A DNA stretch of 64,000 nt from Sistotremastrum niveocremeum HHB9708 (taxonomy: Eukaryota > Basidiomycota > Agaricomycetes > Sistotremastrales > Sistotremastraceae), in contig KV419397.1 in assembly GCA_001630475.1 (NCBI GenBank), positions 128,393 to 192,392 of the forward strand, in the 5' to 3' direction. A program made the translations under genes and the position numbers. Positions within the stretch are counted from its first letter, which is position 1. Each line of letters starts with the position of its first letter. The notes below the pieces were generated by a model that worked only from the letters and a program-made list of their open reading frames with translations, was not told the DNA's origin and searched no databases. This document shows positions 21,467 to 33,886 of the stretch, one piece after another.

Positions 21467-24336
21467 TGGCAAGAGCCAGATCTCTTTTGAAGTGAGGCCA
21501 AGAATTACGGATCCACGATACCCTCAGTGGTGGGGATTAAAGGAGGATGCGAACGAGAGGACAGCGAAGTGGGGCATTTAAACCGCGGGAGTCGAATGGG
21601 TTGAGGGATTCAACGCCAGTAGTCGCACCCCGCCCCGTGCAAAAGTCGAGGTTCACGGCGCATCAAACATGCGCTTGTAAGCAGGCAAGACCGACTTGCC
21701 GAGTTTTAACGGCTTAGAGGAGCACCGAGGATAGGAGGGCCAGGTCCTCGGGGATTTCCAGGTCCTGTCCATGCGGACCGACTTCAGCTAACAGTGCGCT
21801 GATTTAGTGGGCTGTACCTAGTCGGCGAGCTTAAGACCGTTCAGAGTGTCCAAGGATGTTCCAATGATGCATAGGGGGAGGCTTGCAAACACGAGGAAGT
21901 GGCCAAATCACGGTGAGGTTTTTTGTGATTTTCTCGGAAGTCCCATTGGGCGCCTGATCATTCCCACTTGGTTAGCTAGAAATTCAATCCGGCTCAGGGG
22001 TGGGGGCCAAAATAAATATTCAAGGGAACATGTCAATTTTCGTGGACCTGGAACGACTCCCGGAATTGCGCCTCGATGATATTATCCTAACAAGAAGGAT
22101 CTGGCTGACTTGCCTGAGGCTCCCGCGCCGCCCATTTGCCACGAGCTAGGGTTGTGTCACCATAGAAAGCAGCACAACCCGACAATGCGTGCTGAGAGCT
22201 CTGTCACTTGGATCAGCGTGCAGGTTTCATCACAGGTTATCCTCCTTCCATCCTTTCTCGACGAAAAGCAAGTCTACGTGTTCGCGTGCACCTACTGGGC
22301 TAGTGTTGCTTGAGATTAGACTGCTGGTGACCATGGCCGTATTCCTACCAACCGGTCGGTTTGCGGCCAGCATTCATGCTTGTTTACATCTCTCGTGGCT
22401 TGATGAAAATCCCTGCAGGGAATTGACGTAAATAAATCTGGATCTACGATTTGATTAAACCTGACAGCTTAGCCCCTGAGAGCCCATGTGGCAAGGTGAC
22501 AAACTAGGAGTCGATTGAAGTTGTAATTGTTGAGGGTAGCGTTGCGTTTGACCGTGAACGACCAATGACCTGGCAGCTGAGCTTGAACTTTCGTCTAAGC
22601 CGATCTTCTGAGAAGTCGATAGGGGAGCTCCGTCGATCTCGATCAAATTTTTGCTTCCGTGAATTTTGTTCCGTGTCGTTGCCGCTTTCGGCGTCGGCGT
22701 CATGGCCGAAACTAGTTTCTGAGTCTCTCAAGCTCGTCAAATTGTCCTTGGATAATTGATTTTTCGAGCCGAACTTTGGACGATGATCGTACTATTTTTT
22801 CACCTCGATCTCTTATCAATAGCATTTGTGACTAATTTTTTTACATCCGTTCTCACGCTTATCTGCACAGCTCGATGCTGTGAAATTGCAGTCGTTACTC
22901 ACAAGACTAGCCCACTGACTTATGATGTGACATACCAGGATCCAAACAGAACCGTGAACTCATTCTCAGATCGCAGTAGGACACCACCCGTTCAGACCCT
23001 CGAGCAACAGAAATTAGTATCGCGAATGAGGCACTGAACCAAACCTTCTCTCATCGAGATCAAACCTCTAGACCGTCATCCATAGTGGGTATGACATACT
23101 TATTGTGGCAATAGGAGTGCCGGACGTACGCCAGGTCACGCGTGGGCAACAGCAGCAGGGGAACATGAGATGATCCTGGCGAACACACAGTGGTCCGTAG
23201 CTATAGCAGCAACGTTTAGGACGACGGTTTATCCCGGACACCGGTGAGGCTGAAGCTCTTTTCTAATTAATCCTCAAGGCCTTGAGAGTTGCAAGTTGTT
23301 TGCCTCAGACCCCGATTCGTAGTGCAATCGCCGGATCAGATGTCGTCAAGATCGAAACAAGAATAAGAAAATTCAAGGGACAGCACGCCTGAAAAAGATT
23401 GTAACACTGCGATGGTCCTTGCGCATAGTATTAATATGCAACGCCGTCCGACGCACTGGCTTTCCGAATGAAACGGGCGATTTTGTGCTTTTCCGCATGT
23501 GCATATCGGTCCCGTAGCTGACGGCTCTTGCGCATAAATGACTCAACGCTTCGGCCCAGTTGATCACCGTGCCCTCATACGGGCAAAGAACCTTAGCGAG
23601 GTTCAGTTACGTCTTCTGTACGGCACAGGGACAAAGAGCATTACCCGACATCAATCAAAGTTTCAGAGGCACTCTCAGGCTCCAGCGACCTGAAGTCAGC
23701 GCGGCGAGGCCGCAGGCCGATATTGAAGGTTACTAGAAGATGGTGACCTTGTAACGCAGCCCCCGTTTTCTCGAGAATGTTCGACCCGTTGTGGGGACAC
23801 GGAATCAACTCATTGAGTTCAGTTGGTGGTTTGACTGGAGCATGTTGGGTTTCGCTTGAGAGTCCGGCAATCGGCGCTGAGCTCGTATTTCCGGGGTGCT
23901 TCTGGAGATACCCTGTTTCGACCGAAGAAGAAACGGATCTCCGAGCCTGGACCGAGTCATTTTTTCCACACTTCGGTTGGAACTGATGAAATTTTTCCAA
24001 ACGTCATTGGCCAGGCGCAGAAGCTTGTCGCATCGATGTCCCAGGACTCAAGATACCATCGAGATGCTATTCAGAAAAGAACAAATGCAGAACAAGGTTT
24101 GACAGATGTAGCACGAAATAGTTGAATGTACAAATATATGGCGTGATTAGCTATAGAACTCAGTAAAGTGATTTGACAACACGGTAAGTGACGAGGAATT
24201 GGACGAAATTGATCCGAGATTTTGACAGCAACGCAAGCAGCAACGAGGGTCGACAAAAGATAACATGATACATGAAGGAGAAAGGGATAGCGCAGATATT
24301 GACGATAGCACGGAGACGGGCAATGGAGAGAACCGT
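21467..24336. other. Long region without a clear gene; possible coding remnant at 23.6-24.1 kb
   Basis: No family motif found. Between about 24060 and 23641 (minus) two overlapping frames look protein-like: one reads KLLRLANDVWKNFISSNRS, and the other carries PPTELNELIPCPHNG down to a stop at 23641. They can be joined by an intron, but no start or upstream exon fits, so I treat this as a remnant or an unresolved gene. The minus frame at 22504-22740 is polar and lacks an ATG. Confidence 0.35.
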
Positions 24337-26401
24337 TCACAAAATTTTGGTGTTCGCAAGTTGGTTGTTCATGATGTGCTCGCGAACTTGCGCCAGGACG
24401 TGGCTCATTGACTTTCGATCCTTTGCAAAGCCAAGAGATCAGACCACGCTCAAAAATCTGACCGCAGGGTTGGAGAACTTACAATCGCCGAGGTCAAATG
24501 AACGCTGCACGGATTACGCCTGCCTCTCGGCGAACAATCTTTGTAAATCTTGAGACAATTGCTACGGACATCTGACTTCGACGTCAGTAACAGCTTGCCA
24601 AGACCCTGCCAGCAATAAAACTCACATTTGACGACTTCTTGGTATTCGTTCGGGCCCTTGTAGGTAGTGATATGATAGTTAACCTGGGTTCCGCTCTTTA
24701 TTTTGGCTTTCAAAATATCGGTCTTCATTCCGAGTTAGTTCTGTAAGATATTGCCAATTCGTGCTCACCTTGTTCAAGAAAAGAATGAACTGCACTTTCG
24801 TAAGAAGGGTGTTACTACATATCTCTCTCCATAATGCCATATTGTCTTCCTAGATATGTCCCTGATAAATACAGAAAGGTTATCTTAGTAGCTTGACGTA
24901 CCATCCGGTTGACCTTGGAATCTTCCTCTAACTGCTGATCGAACGTACTCAATGGAAAAAGGAAAATGATGGCCGTGACTGAAAGGAAATGAGAATGTTT
25001 AGCGCGATGGCAGATAATGTCTGTAATTCGCCTTACCATGTTGGAAGAAAGGCGCCCAAGTGGCTGATCAGAAACTATCAGCAACGCGTAAATCCTCATC
25101 AAGGAGAAAATACGAACCTCTCTAATCAGAAGGGAATCCAGTCAGATCAAAAATAAGATCCGAGAAACCCTGAGCCGGAGATGTGGATTTAACATACCTG
25201 TTTCCGAGCTCCGCCTACGTCAATGATGAGCCAGTCTTTGTTCCTGCTCCCGACACCTGAGAAAGGATGAGCCATCGTTTAAGGAGTCGTGATAGGAGTT
25301 ATCAAGGGGAGAGGAAACTTACCCGTTTCGATAGTGATCCGATGTTCCATCGCCCCGTGGGTCTTGAGACGTGCTTTCAAAACATCATCTGTAGAAACAA
25401 TTCGTACTTGAGGATTCTGAAAGGAACGAAATGGTGGGCACCTTCAGACGGGGAGTACGATTCCGCAGCGATGCGGTCGATATCGTCGAGGAAGCTGCCG
25501 AGAAGATTGTCATTAAAGAAGACGGTTACCGAGAATCGAAAGAAGGAACTCACAAGCCGGAGAGTTCACGCATGCTGATCTTTTGGGCTTTCAAGATGGC
25601 CTGTACGGTCTCGTTCTTCCACAAAGCCTTCATGTGGAGTGCATACTTGCGAATTGCAGCATGAGACTCCTTGATGACTTGTTTCATGGTTGCCGTAAGG
25701 GGTTGGAAGTGGGCGCTGTCAGGACCCATTTTGTAATATTGTGCCGAATGAACCAGAACTTCTGGTGACACAGACCGGTGAGTAGTCCAGACGCCGGGAG
25801 GTGTCGGGTCCGAAGGTACGGTCGGGGATGCGGGCTGGTTATCAGGACAGATACGAAGATGAAGAGTGTCTTCGACAGTAAATAGAGGAAGTAAGATCTC
25901 TCGCAGTTGACGAATATAGGTGGTGACGGTCAAATGAGGTTCGACTTCGGACCCGTGGAAGGCCAAAGCATCCTGCCTCGCCATGGCATCGAGGATCATG
26001 TGAACGGAGCGAAGAAGATTGAGCATGATGACGGCAGTCCAATGGTCGAGCTCGCTGGCGAACGCCTTCGGCGTGAAGTGGCTTTTGAATGCTTTTAGCG
26101 TTGTAGACTTTCCCGACTCAGCTTGACCTGAAGACAAAAAGGTGGCATTAACCTTTCTGACGTTTATAGAATATGACCGCGACTGACCGAGTAGTAAAAG
26201 ACTGAACTGAGGTGCCTTGTTCGCTAACAGCGCTCGTTCTTGGGCCAGCTCCCTATCGATGGCCTGGCTTACGCGAAATGCCTCGCGTTGCTGAGCCAGA
26301 CGACGAAGCTTCTGTTCATGAGTCTCAATGGGAGCGGGAGGCCAGACGACAGAGTGAGGACGAGGGGGGTATTGTGGCTGCGACTGGATAATAACAGACA
26401 T
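24337..26401 (-). CDS. Atypical G-protein alpha subunit (copy 1)
   Basis: Twelve exons sum to 1425 bases, 474 residues: 26401-26188, 26127-25554, 25494-25442, 25388-25323, 25256-25198, 25121-25118 (4 bases), 25063-25037, 24978-24902, 24849-24769, 24722-24626, 24571-24483, 24420-24337. The G motifs are in order: P-loop GQAESGKST, switch I RLKTHGAME, G3 DVGGARKQ, G4 NKTD and G5 TSAID. The usual catalytic Gln of switch II (DVGGQ) is Ala, and there is no N-terminal MGxxxS myristoylation signal; residues 20-60 are a charged helix instead. A Pro-rich insert (about 195-215) sits in the helical domain. It should bind GTP at the membrane side of GPCR signalling, but GTP hydrolysis is probably slow. 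Such G-alpha variants are, as I recall, expanded in Agaricomycetes. Confidence 0.88.
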
Positions 26402-27850
26402 GATGGCGTCGAGGGCCCAGTGGCAACTGGGGGTGGGGAAGGCGAGCTAGGAGTGTCGCTAGATATACAAACGGGGTGTTGATGAGTTGCTTATGTGAGT
26501 GCATTTCGTTTCGCATTTGGAGATCTGCGAGTTGGGCGGCAAATTTTCTCAATTGATGTCCCTGGACGTCGGCTCACGGACCACCTTTCTCGGAGGCGGA
26601 AGTTGAATTGAGAGTTACCCGTTCCGGAAAGAACAATGGCCTACTTCGGCCATAATAATCGCGCTTCTTCAGATCTAGGCTGAAACGTTTAGTAGAGAGC
26701 TCGACCGCTGGATTAACATAGCGTCTGCTAAATTAGAGGTGCGAAGAGCTGATGATGAAAGCTGATGAGAGCTAAACAGTTCGAGCTCGGCATCGTCTCG
26801 TGATAGAGTGCCTTCCCGTACATTTCCGGTTCCTGCAAGAGATCCTGATTTACTTCGGGAAAGGCGATCGATGCCCCTCCTGCTGAAACAAGTCATGAAA
26901 TCCCGCAGATTGGCTCAGTGGCAAGTCGCCGCGTCCCTGATTGTGAGCACATCCCCCAAAAATTGCAGTTGGTGGACGAAAGCAGATTCTCAAATATAGG
27001 TCAACAAACACCGATTGACATGGTGACGTTTACGAGATATATACCTCCAACTATATTCCCCACACACCAAACTCGACACAGTCACAACACTAATCGTAAG
27101 ATGCAAGATTTATGTATGTATCAACAATGCTAGGTGGTATACCTAGGACGCGACGGAAACATGAACAACAAATGAAATGAGGAACCCGTAAAGGCCAATA
27201 TAGAAAGATGCTCAAGCAATGAAGAGACAGAGAGAAGGAATATTGTCACGAGGGGGAAATGGACCACGAAAGTCGAAGGAGAAGTGGCCGACTAAAGCGT
27301 TCACATGTGATGGCCAGAACAGATACGTGTAATGCGTCAACTGTGGAAATGCGGGTGGAAAAATGAGAACGGTGGATGGAGAACAGGACCAGGAAGCCGG
27401 AATGTTGAATCCACCGTCCCACCAAATGATGAATAATATGAGATGTAATGTAGTGTTGCCTCTCTTCGAGATCCTAATGTCGAAAACAATTGAATAGGCG
27501 TAATCAAAGGTGCAGGGCCGAAGAAAAGCTCCCGAGGAAATCGCTCAGGGTCGATTCGGTTACGGAAGCCAAGACCTACACAGTGGAGTACGTCAGTGCC
27601 TGGCTTTTTCTTCCGGTGTCTTCTCTCGGTAAGGAGGAAAGTATGGATGGAAGCCGAAAAGGGGGGACATGCCCCAGGACGCGGCAATTAAGCATCGATA
27701 AATGATGAATTATGATAGCCGAGGATCGAATGATCTCTGCATCGATCTCCCATGAAATTGCAAATATCCAGGATGAAAATGAAAAATATGTCGGAGACGG
27801 CAACCCACCTGTGGCAACGAGAGATGAACGGATGACTGCGGTCGCTGGGA
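26402..27850. other. Intergenic
   Basis: About 1.45 kb between two minus-strand genes: the promoter of G-alpha copy 1 and the 3' region of the La-motif gene. Short frames on both strands have no family signal. No RNA gene seen. Confidence 0.5.
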
Positions 27851-30800
27851 CTAAGGCCGGGTCATCGCCTCATGGTGATGTTCAGTTGTATCCCCTCTCC
27901 CCATGACGAATACAACATCGTCTTCGTCCTCCTCCTCTTCGCCATCGACCTCCGTTTGAATGGGCGGCGAGGGCGGCGGATAGATGCTTGGTCTCGCAGT
28001 TGGCAAGATGAAGACTCTCCATCGACCATTGTTCAAGCGAACATGATCATTTCGTACTTCAAGCAATGAAGAAAGGGACATGACATCCTTGATGAGCTCC
28101 GATGCTGAAGCAGTGCCACTGGTCAATGAACGGACGCGATTGAAGTTAGCAAGAATGCCTATAGGAACCCAGCCTTGGGAATCCATCTGTTGATAGTAAC
28201 ATAGTCAGATGTACAACTCAGAGGGCAATCAACGAAAGAGTTCGTACCTGTTCTCTGAGATACGTGTCTCTTGCCACGTTCTCGTCGCCGAAGTAATATT
28301 CAATCTGGCCTAATAAAGCCCTACGATTCTCGTCGAGAGGGAAACTGGTAGCGGTGACAGGAGGGGGTACTTGAGATGCAGTAAGTGTTCTGTGTGGAGG
28401 AGGAGGAGGTAGCGAAAAGAAGGGCGGTTCAGGGAGCTGTTGTGGCGGAGGAGGGACGAAAGGTGGTGAACGGATGTAGTGCGGGGCTTGTTGATTACTT
28501 TGCCATTGATCTCCTCTTCTCCCGAAGCCCCTGCCACCACCGTAGCCTCTCCCTCCTCCTCCAAAGCCCCTTCCTCTCCTCATACCACGTCGTTCGTTCA
28601 CGTAACCTCCTCCACCACTCATCCCACCGTCGTATCCGTCATCCCGACCTCTGCGCGGCTCTAGTTCCGGGCTCATCAAGTAACCTGCATAGGGGTTATT
28701 TTGCGGGAGAGGCGGGGCCCAAAACGGCGGGTACATAGCAGCCTCAGGAGGCCCGTACTGCATGGAAGGGTGTGCATGCGAAGGGCCAGGATGAGGATGT
28801 TGGGGAAGTGGGGGTAAGACACCACCTGGACCAGTGAAGGGTTCGCCGAATCCATATCCAAAGTTACGAACTTCGAATTCGGATCCGGTTGGCTGTGGAG
28901 GAATATAATCAGGCTGGGATGGAGGGGGAGGAGGAGTCGAGAATGATTGGGACGGGGGACGTCCAAGTGGTTGTGATTGCTCGTGAGCCAATATAGGCAA
29001 CGCTCGGTTGCTGGTGGCAAGAGGAGCTGGCGGAGATTGCGTATCTGGAGCAACTGGTTCGACTGACGACGTGCTAGCAATTGTTCCGAATTCCCACTTG
29101 GGAACATCACCCTCCCTAATGGAACTCAAACCTAGCTCACTCACGCCGAGGGTCAGGTCAACGACCTCACGATCGCTGTGATTCGGTAGACTTTTAGGGG
29201 CACCAGCCTCCTGAAGGTCGCCAAATCCGATGGTAAAGGACTTCGCGGTACCTGGTTGCTTTTCGTTCTGCACATCGGGTGTGCTTCGCGCCTGCTCACC
29301 CCCGAGCTCTAAGCCAAGACCGTCGCCTTCTGCGATATCATTTTCTTCGGCTACAGGGACACCGATGCTACCGAAAGTCATGGGTTGTCTTCTGTCCTTA
29401 CCCTTGACGATAGTTGAGGCGCTGGCCGTCACGGAGACAGGTGCAGAATCTTGAGGAAGACGAGGGTGAAGCGAGTCGAGAATGGGCGGTGTATTGACAA
29501 GTGAGGCAAGTGACGCGGGTGGTGGACTGAGATTCATGAATAAAGGATGTTGCGGTTGATTAGAGTATACATTATTGTTGTTGACCGGAGACATAAAAGA
29601 TGATGGAAGCTGCGATGGATCCTGTTGAGGTGTATAGCGATGTGAGGGGTATTGTACTTGGGGAGCGTGAGGGTCTTGATATGGATTGATAGGATAGGGA
29701 TAAGGCTGTTGAACAGAGCCCGAAGGTGGGCCGTAACCGTGAGGAGGATAGGGATACCCGTACTGGTAAGTGTACGGGTAGGGCATATAAGCGTATGCTT
29801 GGGACTGGATTGGGGCGCCATAGGGCGATCCTTGAGACGGCGGCTCGTCAGAAGTATACGGGCTTGCATGCCTGCTATGCCATGGCTCATTACTTCGACC
29901 ATCGTTATCGAGCTGATAGGCAGGCTCGGGACGGGGTGGTACACCGCCGTAGCCACTGCCTTGGTAATGTCCGTTCTTTCTATACGCCTGTCGATTTTCG
30001 TCAAGGTACTTCCGCCGTGGACTACTCTGTGCGCTTGAGAACTGGGAATGATTACGTGAATGATTTGGTAGAGAAGGAGGACCATGCGGTTGAGAGGGCG
30101 GAACTGGAATTGGCGGACGAGAGGGAGAATTGCGCACAGACGACGAACGAGAAGAACGATGGATAGGAGGAGTATGCGACGGATTGATGAGAACTGGGCG
30201 GGTTGTCGACGGCGAGAAACGCGCGGAATCCGCGGAGGCCTGAAGTTCGGCAGAGGGTATGGCAACCCATTTAATTTTTTCTAGGGATACAAGTTAAACC
30301 ATGATCTACCCCAGAGAATGTCGAAAGATGGAAGGATGGGTTCGGGCACAGGGAAGAAAACGAACCTTTCTTTGGCGTCTGAGGAGGGGTGGGATGGTGT
30401 TCCTTCTCTTTCTCCTTCTCCGCAATTGGTCTAGCTCGGGAACTCGCTCTAGTCGCTGATCCGCTCCCGCTTGCCACCATTGTGCTCACTTCTGGCCAAC
30501 TCTGCTCGTCCAGGGCTCCATTACTGGTAGACCTTTCTCCGGTAGTTGTTGTAGCAGGTAGCACAACAGGAATAGGGACATGATTCGCGGAAGATGAGAC
30601 GGTGGATACCGGTGTAGTAAGAGATGTGGAGACGGATGATGACGGCACAGACGAAACAGGATTTGTCGAGGGCGTCGAAGCGGAAAGAGACGCACGAGCC
30701 TGTGCTCGCTGTGCCCAAAAATTCGGCTTCGAAGGAGGCGCGCTTTGCGGCGGTGGCGAAATGGGAGCCGCGACGTCGCTTACTATCGATGGTGTGGTTG

Positions 30801-31059
30801 AAGGAGCAGTTGTTTTTCCATTCAGATTGGATGGCGATGATGTACCTGTCTTCACAGGAGGGGGTACGGTCTTATGTGACTTCGTCCTGGAGCTATCGTC
30901 GCTGGGAGGTGTGCTGGCACCGGTTGGGGGGATCAGTATGGTGGAAGATGACGGAGTTGTCGACGTGGACGACGACGAGATGGTGGACGGGGTGGCAGGC
31001 GGTGGTGGCTGTTGCTGGACACGATTAGCCTTTGCACGATCAGCGTACGAGACGGGCAT
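27851..31059 (-). CDS. La-motif RNA-binding protein (LARP1 / Slf1-Sro9 type)
   Basis: Three exons (31059-30366, 30280-28248, 28186-27851) sum to 3063 bases, 1020 residues. The first 800 residues are disordered, rich in Ser, Pro and Thr, with tracts of Tyr/Pro/Gly. A glycine-arginine segment (GRGFGGGGRGYGGGRGFG) near residue 800 is a typical RGG RNA-binding stretch. The C-terminal La motif begins at LLGQIEYYFGDENVARDTYL and continues across the last intron with GWVPIGILANFNRVRSL and ends near RWRVFILP. The join after exon 1 gives KKEKIKWVAIPSAELQA. Such proteins bind mRNA, often at TOP-type or poly-A regions, and associate with polysomes. An acidic EEEEDEDDVV tail follows. There is no separate RRM, as in Slf1/Sro9. 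Confidence 0.88.
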
Positions 31060-31533
31060 CGATAGTCGAAGACAATGATAGGAAGATGGCTCGGGCAGTC
31101 ACGCGTACTCTTCGATCTCCCAGGGCAATTCACTTTATAAGAGCTCCAAATGCGGCACAAGCAATGGCCAGCAACAAATCGTGTCCAGAAATGCAGCAGA
31201 AAGCAAGTGTCGACCAGGCAGTCACTCAGAGGCAAGTCGTGCAATAGTTGCTTCGCGGACGCGCAACTCAGAAACGGAGCGTCGATGAAAGGAACCGCGG
31301 AGTATTTCCGTGCAATAGCTTCGCCATTTATTAGGTAAGCATAGCATTCGCGTGGTACGAAAATGCATTGATTTATTTGTAGTGTACAGTGCTAGTACTC
31401 GTGCGTCTCAGTCCAGGCAAAGCAAATGAGATACTTGAAGTTATTCAACAAATGTGGCACAAAGCCGCTTTCAGTGCCCCAGACTGTCATAGCGCCGTAT
31501 CAGCATGTGAAGAGTTCGGCAGTCCCATCGAAC
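31060..31533. other. Intergenic
   Basis: About 470 bases between the La-motif gene start and the stop of the first small secreted protein, both on the minus strand. Promoter of the former; nothing else seen. Confidence 0.5.
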
Positions 31534-31966
31534 TCACCCATGCCTTAGGCCAGCTGCTCGACTTGCATCATTTTCTTTCTGGGGTTGTCCAGCAGGAATC
31601 TGCTCGTCGCTGTCGACAATTGGCTGAGAGGGAGCAGGATTCGTCACGGCCGCCACAATGGGAGCAGCCCCAACGGCGGTAAGGCACTCTTGATGCTGCG
31701 TAGCGCATACTTCCTACAATGCAGTTCAGTGATGTTCAGATCACTACATATGCGCAAGGTCATCCGACCCACTTCAGAGAATGCACCGGCCAGACAGGCG
31801 GTTTGCTACAAATATTCCTCAACATGCGTGTATGCCCGAAAATGCAGGTTCAACCTACCTGCTCGTCGCATACTCGGACCGAAGAGGAGTCTTGGGGTAG
31901 CGGTGATGCCATTACGAATGCCGAAAGAGCGAAGACACAAAGCGTAGGAATGGCTGATGGACGCAT
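31534..31966 (-). CDS. Small secreted cysteine protein 1 (SSP1)
   Basis: Three exons (31966-31859, 31805-31773, 31713-31534) sum to 321 bases, 106 residues; introns are 53 and 59 bases. Signal peptide MRPSAIPTLCVFALSAFVMA is followed by SPLPQDSSS. The mature part has four Cys spaced C-x6-C-x9-C-x6-C (CDEQQTAC, then VCATQHQEC), then a Pro/Ala/Gln-rich tail. The gene is shorter than any single obvious frame and was found by following the leader. SSP3 has the same Cys spacing, and its middle exon is also exactly 33 bases. Function unknown; an apoplastic role is inferred from the leader and Cys pairs. A TATA-like element lies near 32220 on the minus strand. Confidence 0.65.
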
Positions 31967-33287
31967 CTGGGGTCACTATAGCGCTGTACCTGCATGGCCA
32001 TAAGTACGCATCAATCAAACGATTGGTAGGATATTCACGTTGAAAATAAAGGATAATGATATATGAGGTGAAGGAGATCCTGCTCCACGTGATAAGACCG
32101 AGATGAGACGTCTGCAGTAGTTGAGTATCAGTCATGATTGATTGCATGCATACGAAACTCACAGAACGGTTGACCACCTAAGCCTGGGCAATGGATGAAC
32201 AAGAACCCCGCTAGCACCCTTATATCTGTTCTCCAGGCGTCTGCAGTGCTGCCACATCGGCTAAATAGTAGCTTCGCAAAATGAGTGCCTAACGATGCGA
32301 GACCGTGTCTATCATGCCTTCTTGTAGTTCCATGACAAATGGTTACTCGTGTGAAGCTGTATAGAATTCCGTATGTTGATCATAGTCTCTAAGCAGTAGT
32401 GCGGGCAGAGGATTGATGTATCCTAAATCGAGCGTGTCCCGCGGCCACGGCCAAGTCGACGTGAATCTGCCGAAAGCCATCATCGTCAAGACGGTCCTAG
32501 CTTCCCAAGCGCATCAGGTAATCGTTGCTCAGTTTTAAGACAGGCTGAGACCAAGATCAGTTAAACTTGGATCCGAAGGCTGTAGAGTTTCTCGATTGTC
32601 GTCGTTCACGAAAGCCGGCAACCGCCGTAACGCAACTTGAACTGGAAGCTCATCATCATGATATCGATGACCTTTAATCACAGCGCTCCTGGCACAGTAT
32701 TCTGTCAGTTGGGCAAAAATGCTTCTGAGGCACTCGACGTGTATTGAGTGGCTCTCCAATCGTGACATATATCCGGCCTTGGACGTGCTCTTTCAACGGC
32801 GTTGAACACCGTGATTCTCTTCAACTAGAATGCAACGTTGTCATTATCAGGCGCAACGCTAACGCTATGCCTGAAGTTCTCGCCGGCCGCTATATTCTGC
32901 GTCGATCAGCCTCTGTAGGCCATATTAAACCCTCACAACGTGTCCAACTATTTGATTCCGTTCGCTGTTTTATTCTTGCTTCCGCGCCCATGCCGAAAAG
33001 TTCGGAGTCATCAATCAAGCTTCTCGTGATACATCACCTACATTCCCCTGGCTGCGTCTGAGTCTTTGATCCTTACAGAATAATCAGCAGCTCCTCATTA
33101 CTATAAATCGAGTCACAGATGCTTTCTGGCACCTCAGCCCGGCGCCCCTCTCACTTTCAACTTCACATGTAGGTGCCAGAGTGCCGTAACAAATGAAGTT
33201 GCCTAATTCTTCGTCAAAGTTCTGTTTTTTTGAGCAGGCCTCTTTCCATTTCCACTCGTTTCCTTCCCATTAGTATTCCACCAAGTC
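31967..33287. other. Intergenic, divergent promoters
   Basis: About 1.3 kb between SSP1 (minus) and the first expansin-like gene (plus). A minus frame ending at 32535 reads naturally (DDNRETLQPSDPSLTDLG) but has no upstream exon I can attach. TATAAAT occurs at 33102-33108, 180 bases before the expansin ATG. Confidence 0.45.
33102..33108 (+). promoter_or_regulatory. TATA-like box of expansin-like gene 1
   Basis: TATAAAT, 180 bases upstream of the ATG at 33288, in an AT-rich context. Confidence 0.45.
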
Positions 33288-33886
33288 ATGCAGTTGTCAT
33301 TCAGTTTCTTTGCCGTGCTTTCTTTGAGTGGTCTTGTGGCCTCGATCCCCACCCCACAAGGTGCCCCTCCTATTGACATCACAGCCACCCAGACGGGCCA
33401 AGGTACCGCCTTCCCTATTGATCAATTATTGAACTGAGCCTCAATCAATTCTTAATCAAGGCACCTTCTACACCCCAGGGCTCGGTGCTTGTGGCGTCAC
33501 CAACACTGAATCTGATCTCATAGTTGCGATCAGCCAATCCCTCTTCCAAACATTCCCGTACGTCCTCTATCGTTCACCCGCGCCTCTATTATCCTTCGTC
33601 TCTCTGACCGGGGACTAATTTTCAGTGGATTCAATGGAGGAAATCCCAATGCCAACCCAGTCTGCGGCAAGACAATCACCGCTAACTTCCAGGGTAAATC
33701 GGTCACCGTTACCGTCACCGACGTCTGTGAAGGCTGTGCGGCGACGGATCTTGGTTCGTTGGCTGCTTTCCGTCAATCCATCTAACCTTACGTGTATCTT
33801 CAGATTTTAGCCCTGCTGCGTTTGATGAGCTCGCGGATCCCTCTGTTGGGCGTATTTCGGGCATGACCTGGTCTTTCAACAACTAG
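33288..33886 (+). CDS. Expansin/barwin-like secreted protein 1 (double-psi beta-barrel)
   Basis: Four exons (33288-33402, 33461-33557, 33626-33753, 33804-33886) sum to 423 bases, 140 residues. Signal peptide MQLSFSFFAVLSLSGLVAS. The mature protein is a single RlpA-like double-psi beta-barrel: GTFYTPGLGACG, NPVCGKTI, VTVTVTDVCEGCAATDLDFS, ending GRISGMTWSFNN. There is no second expansin (CBM63) domain, so this is the short barwin/papain-inhibitor-like form common in fungi. Such proteins bind or loosen cell-wall glycans or act at the plant interface. Exon sizes 97 and 128 are identical to those of the second copy at 36.2-36.8 kb. Family assignment is firm; activity is unknown. Confidence 0.85.
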
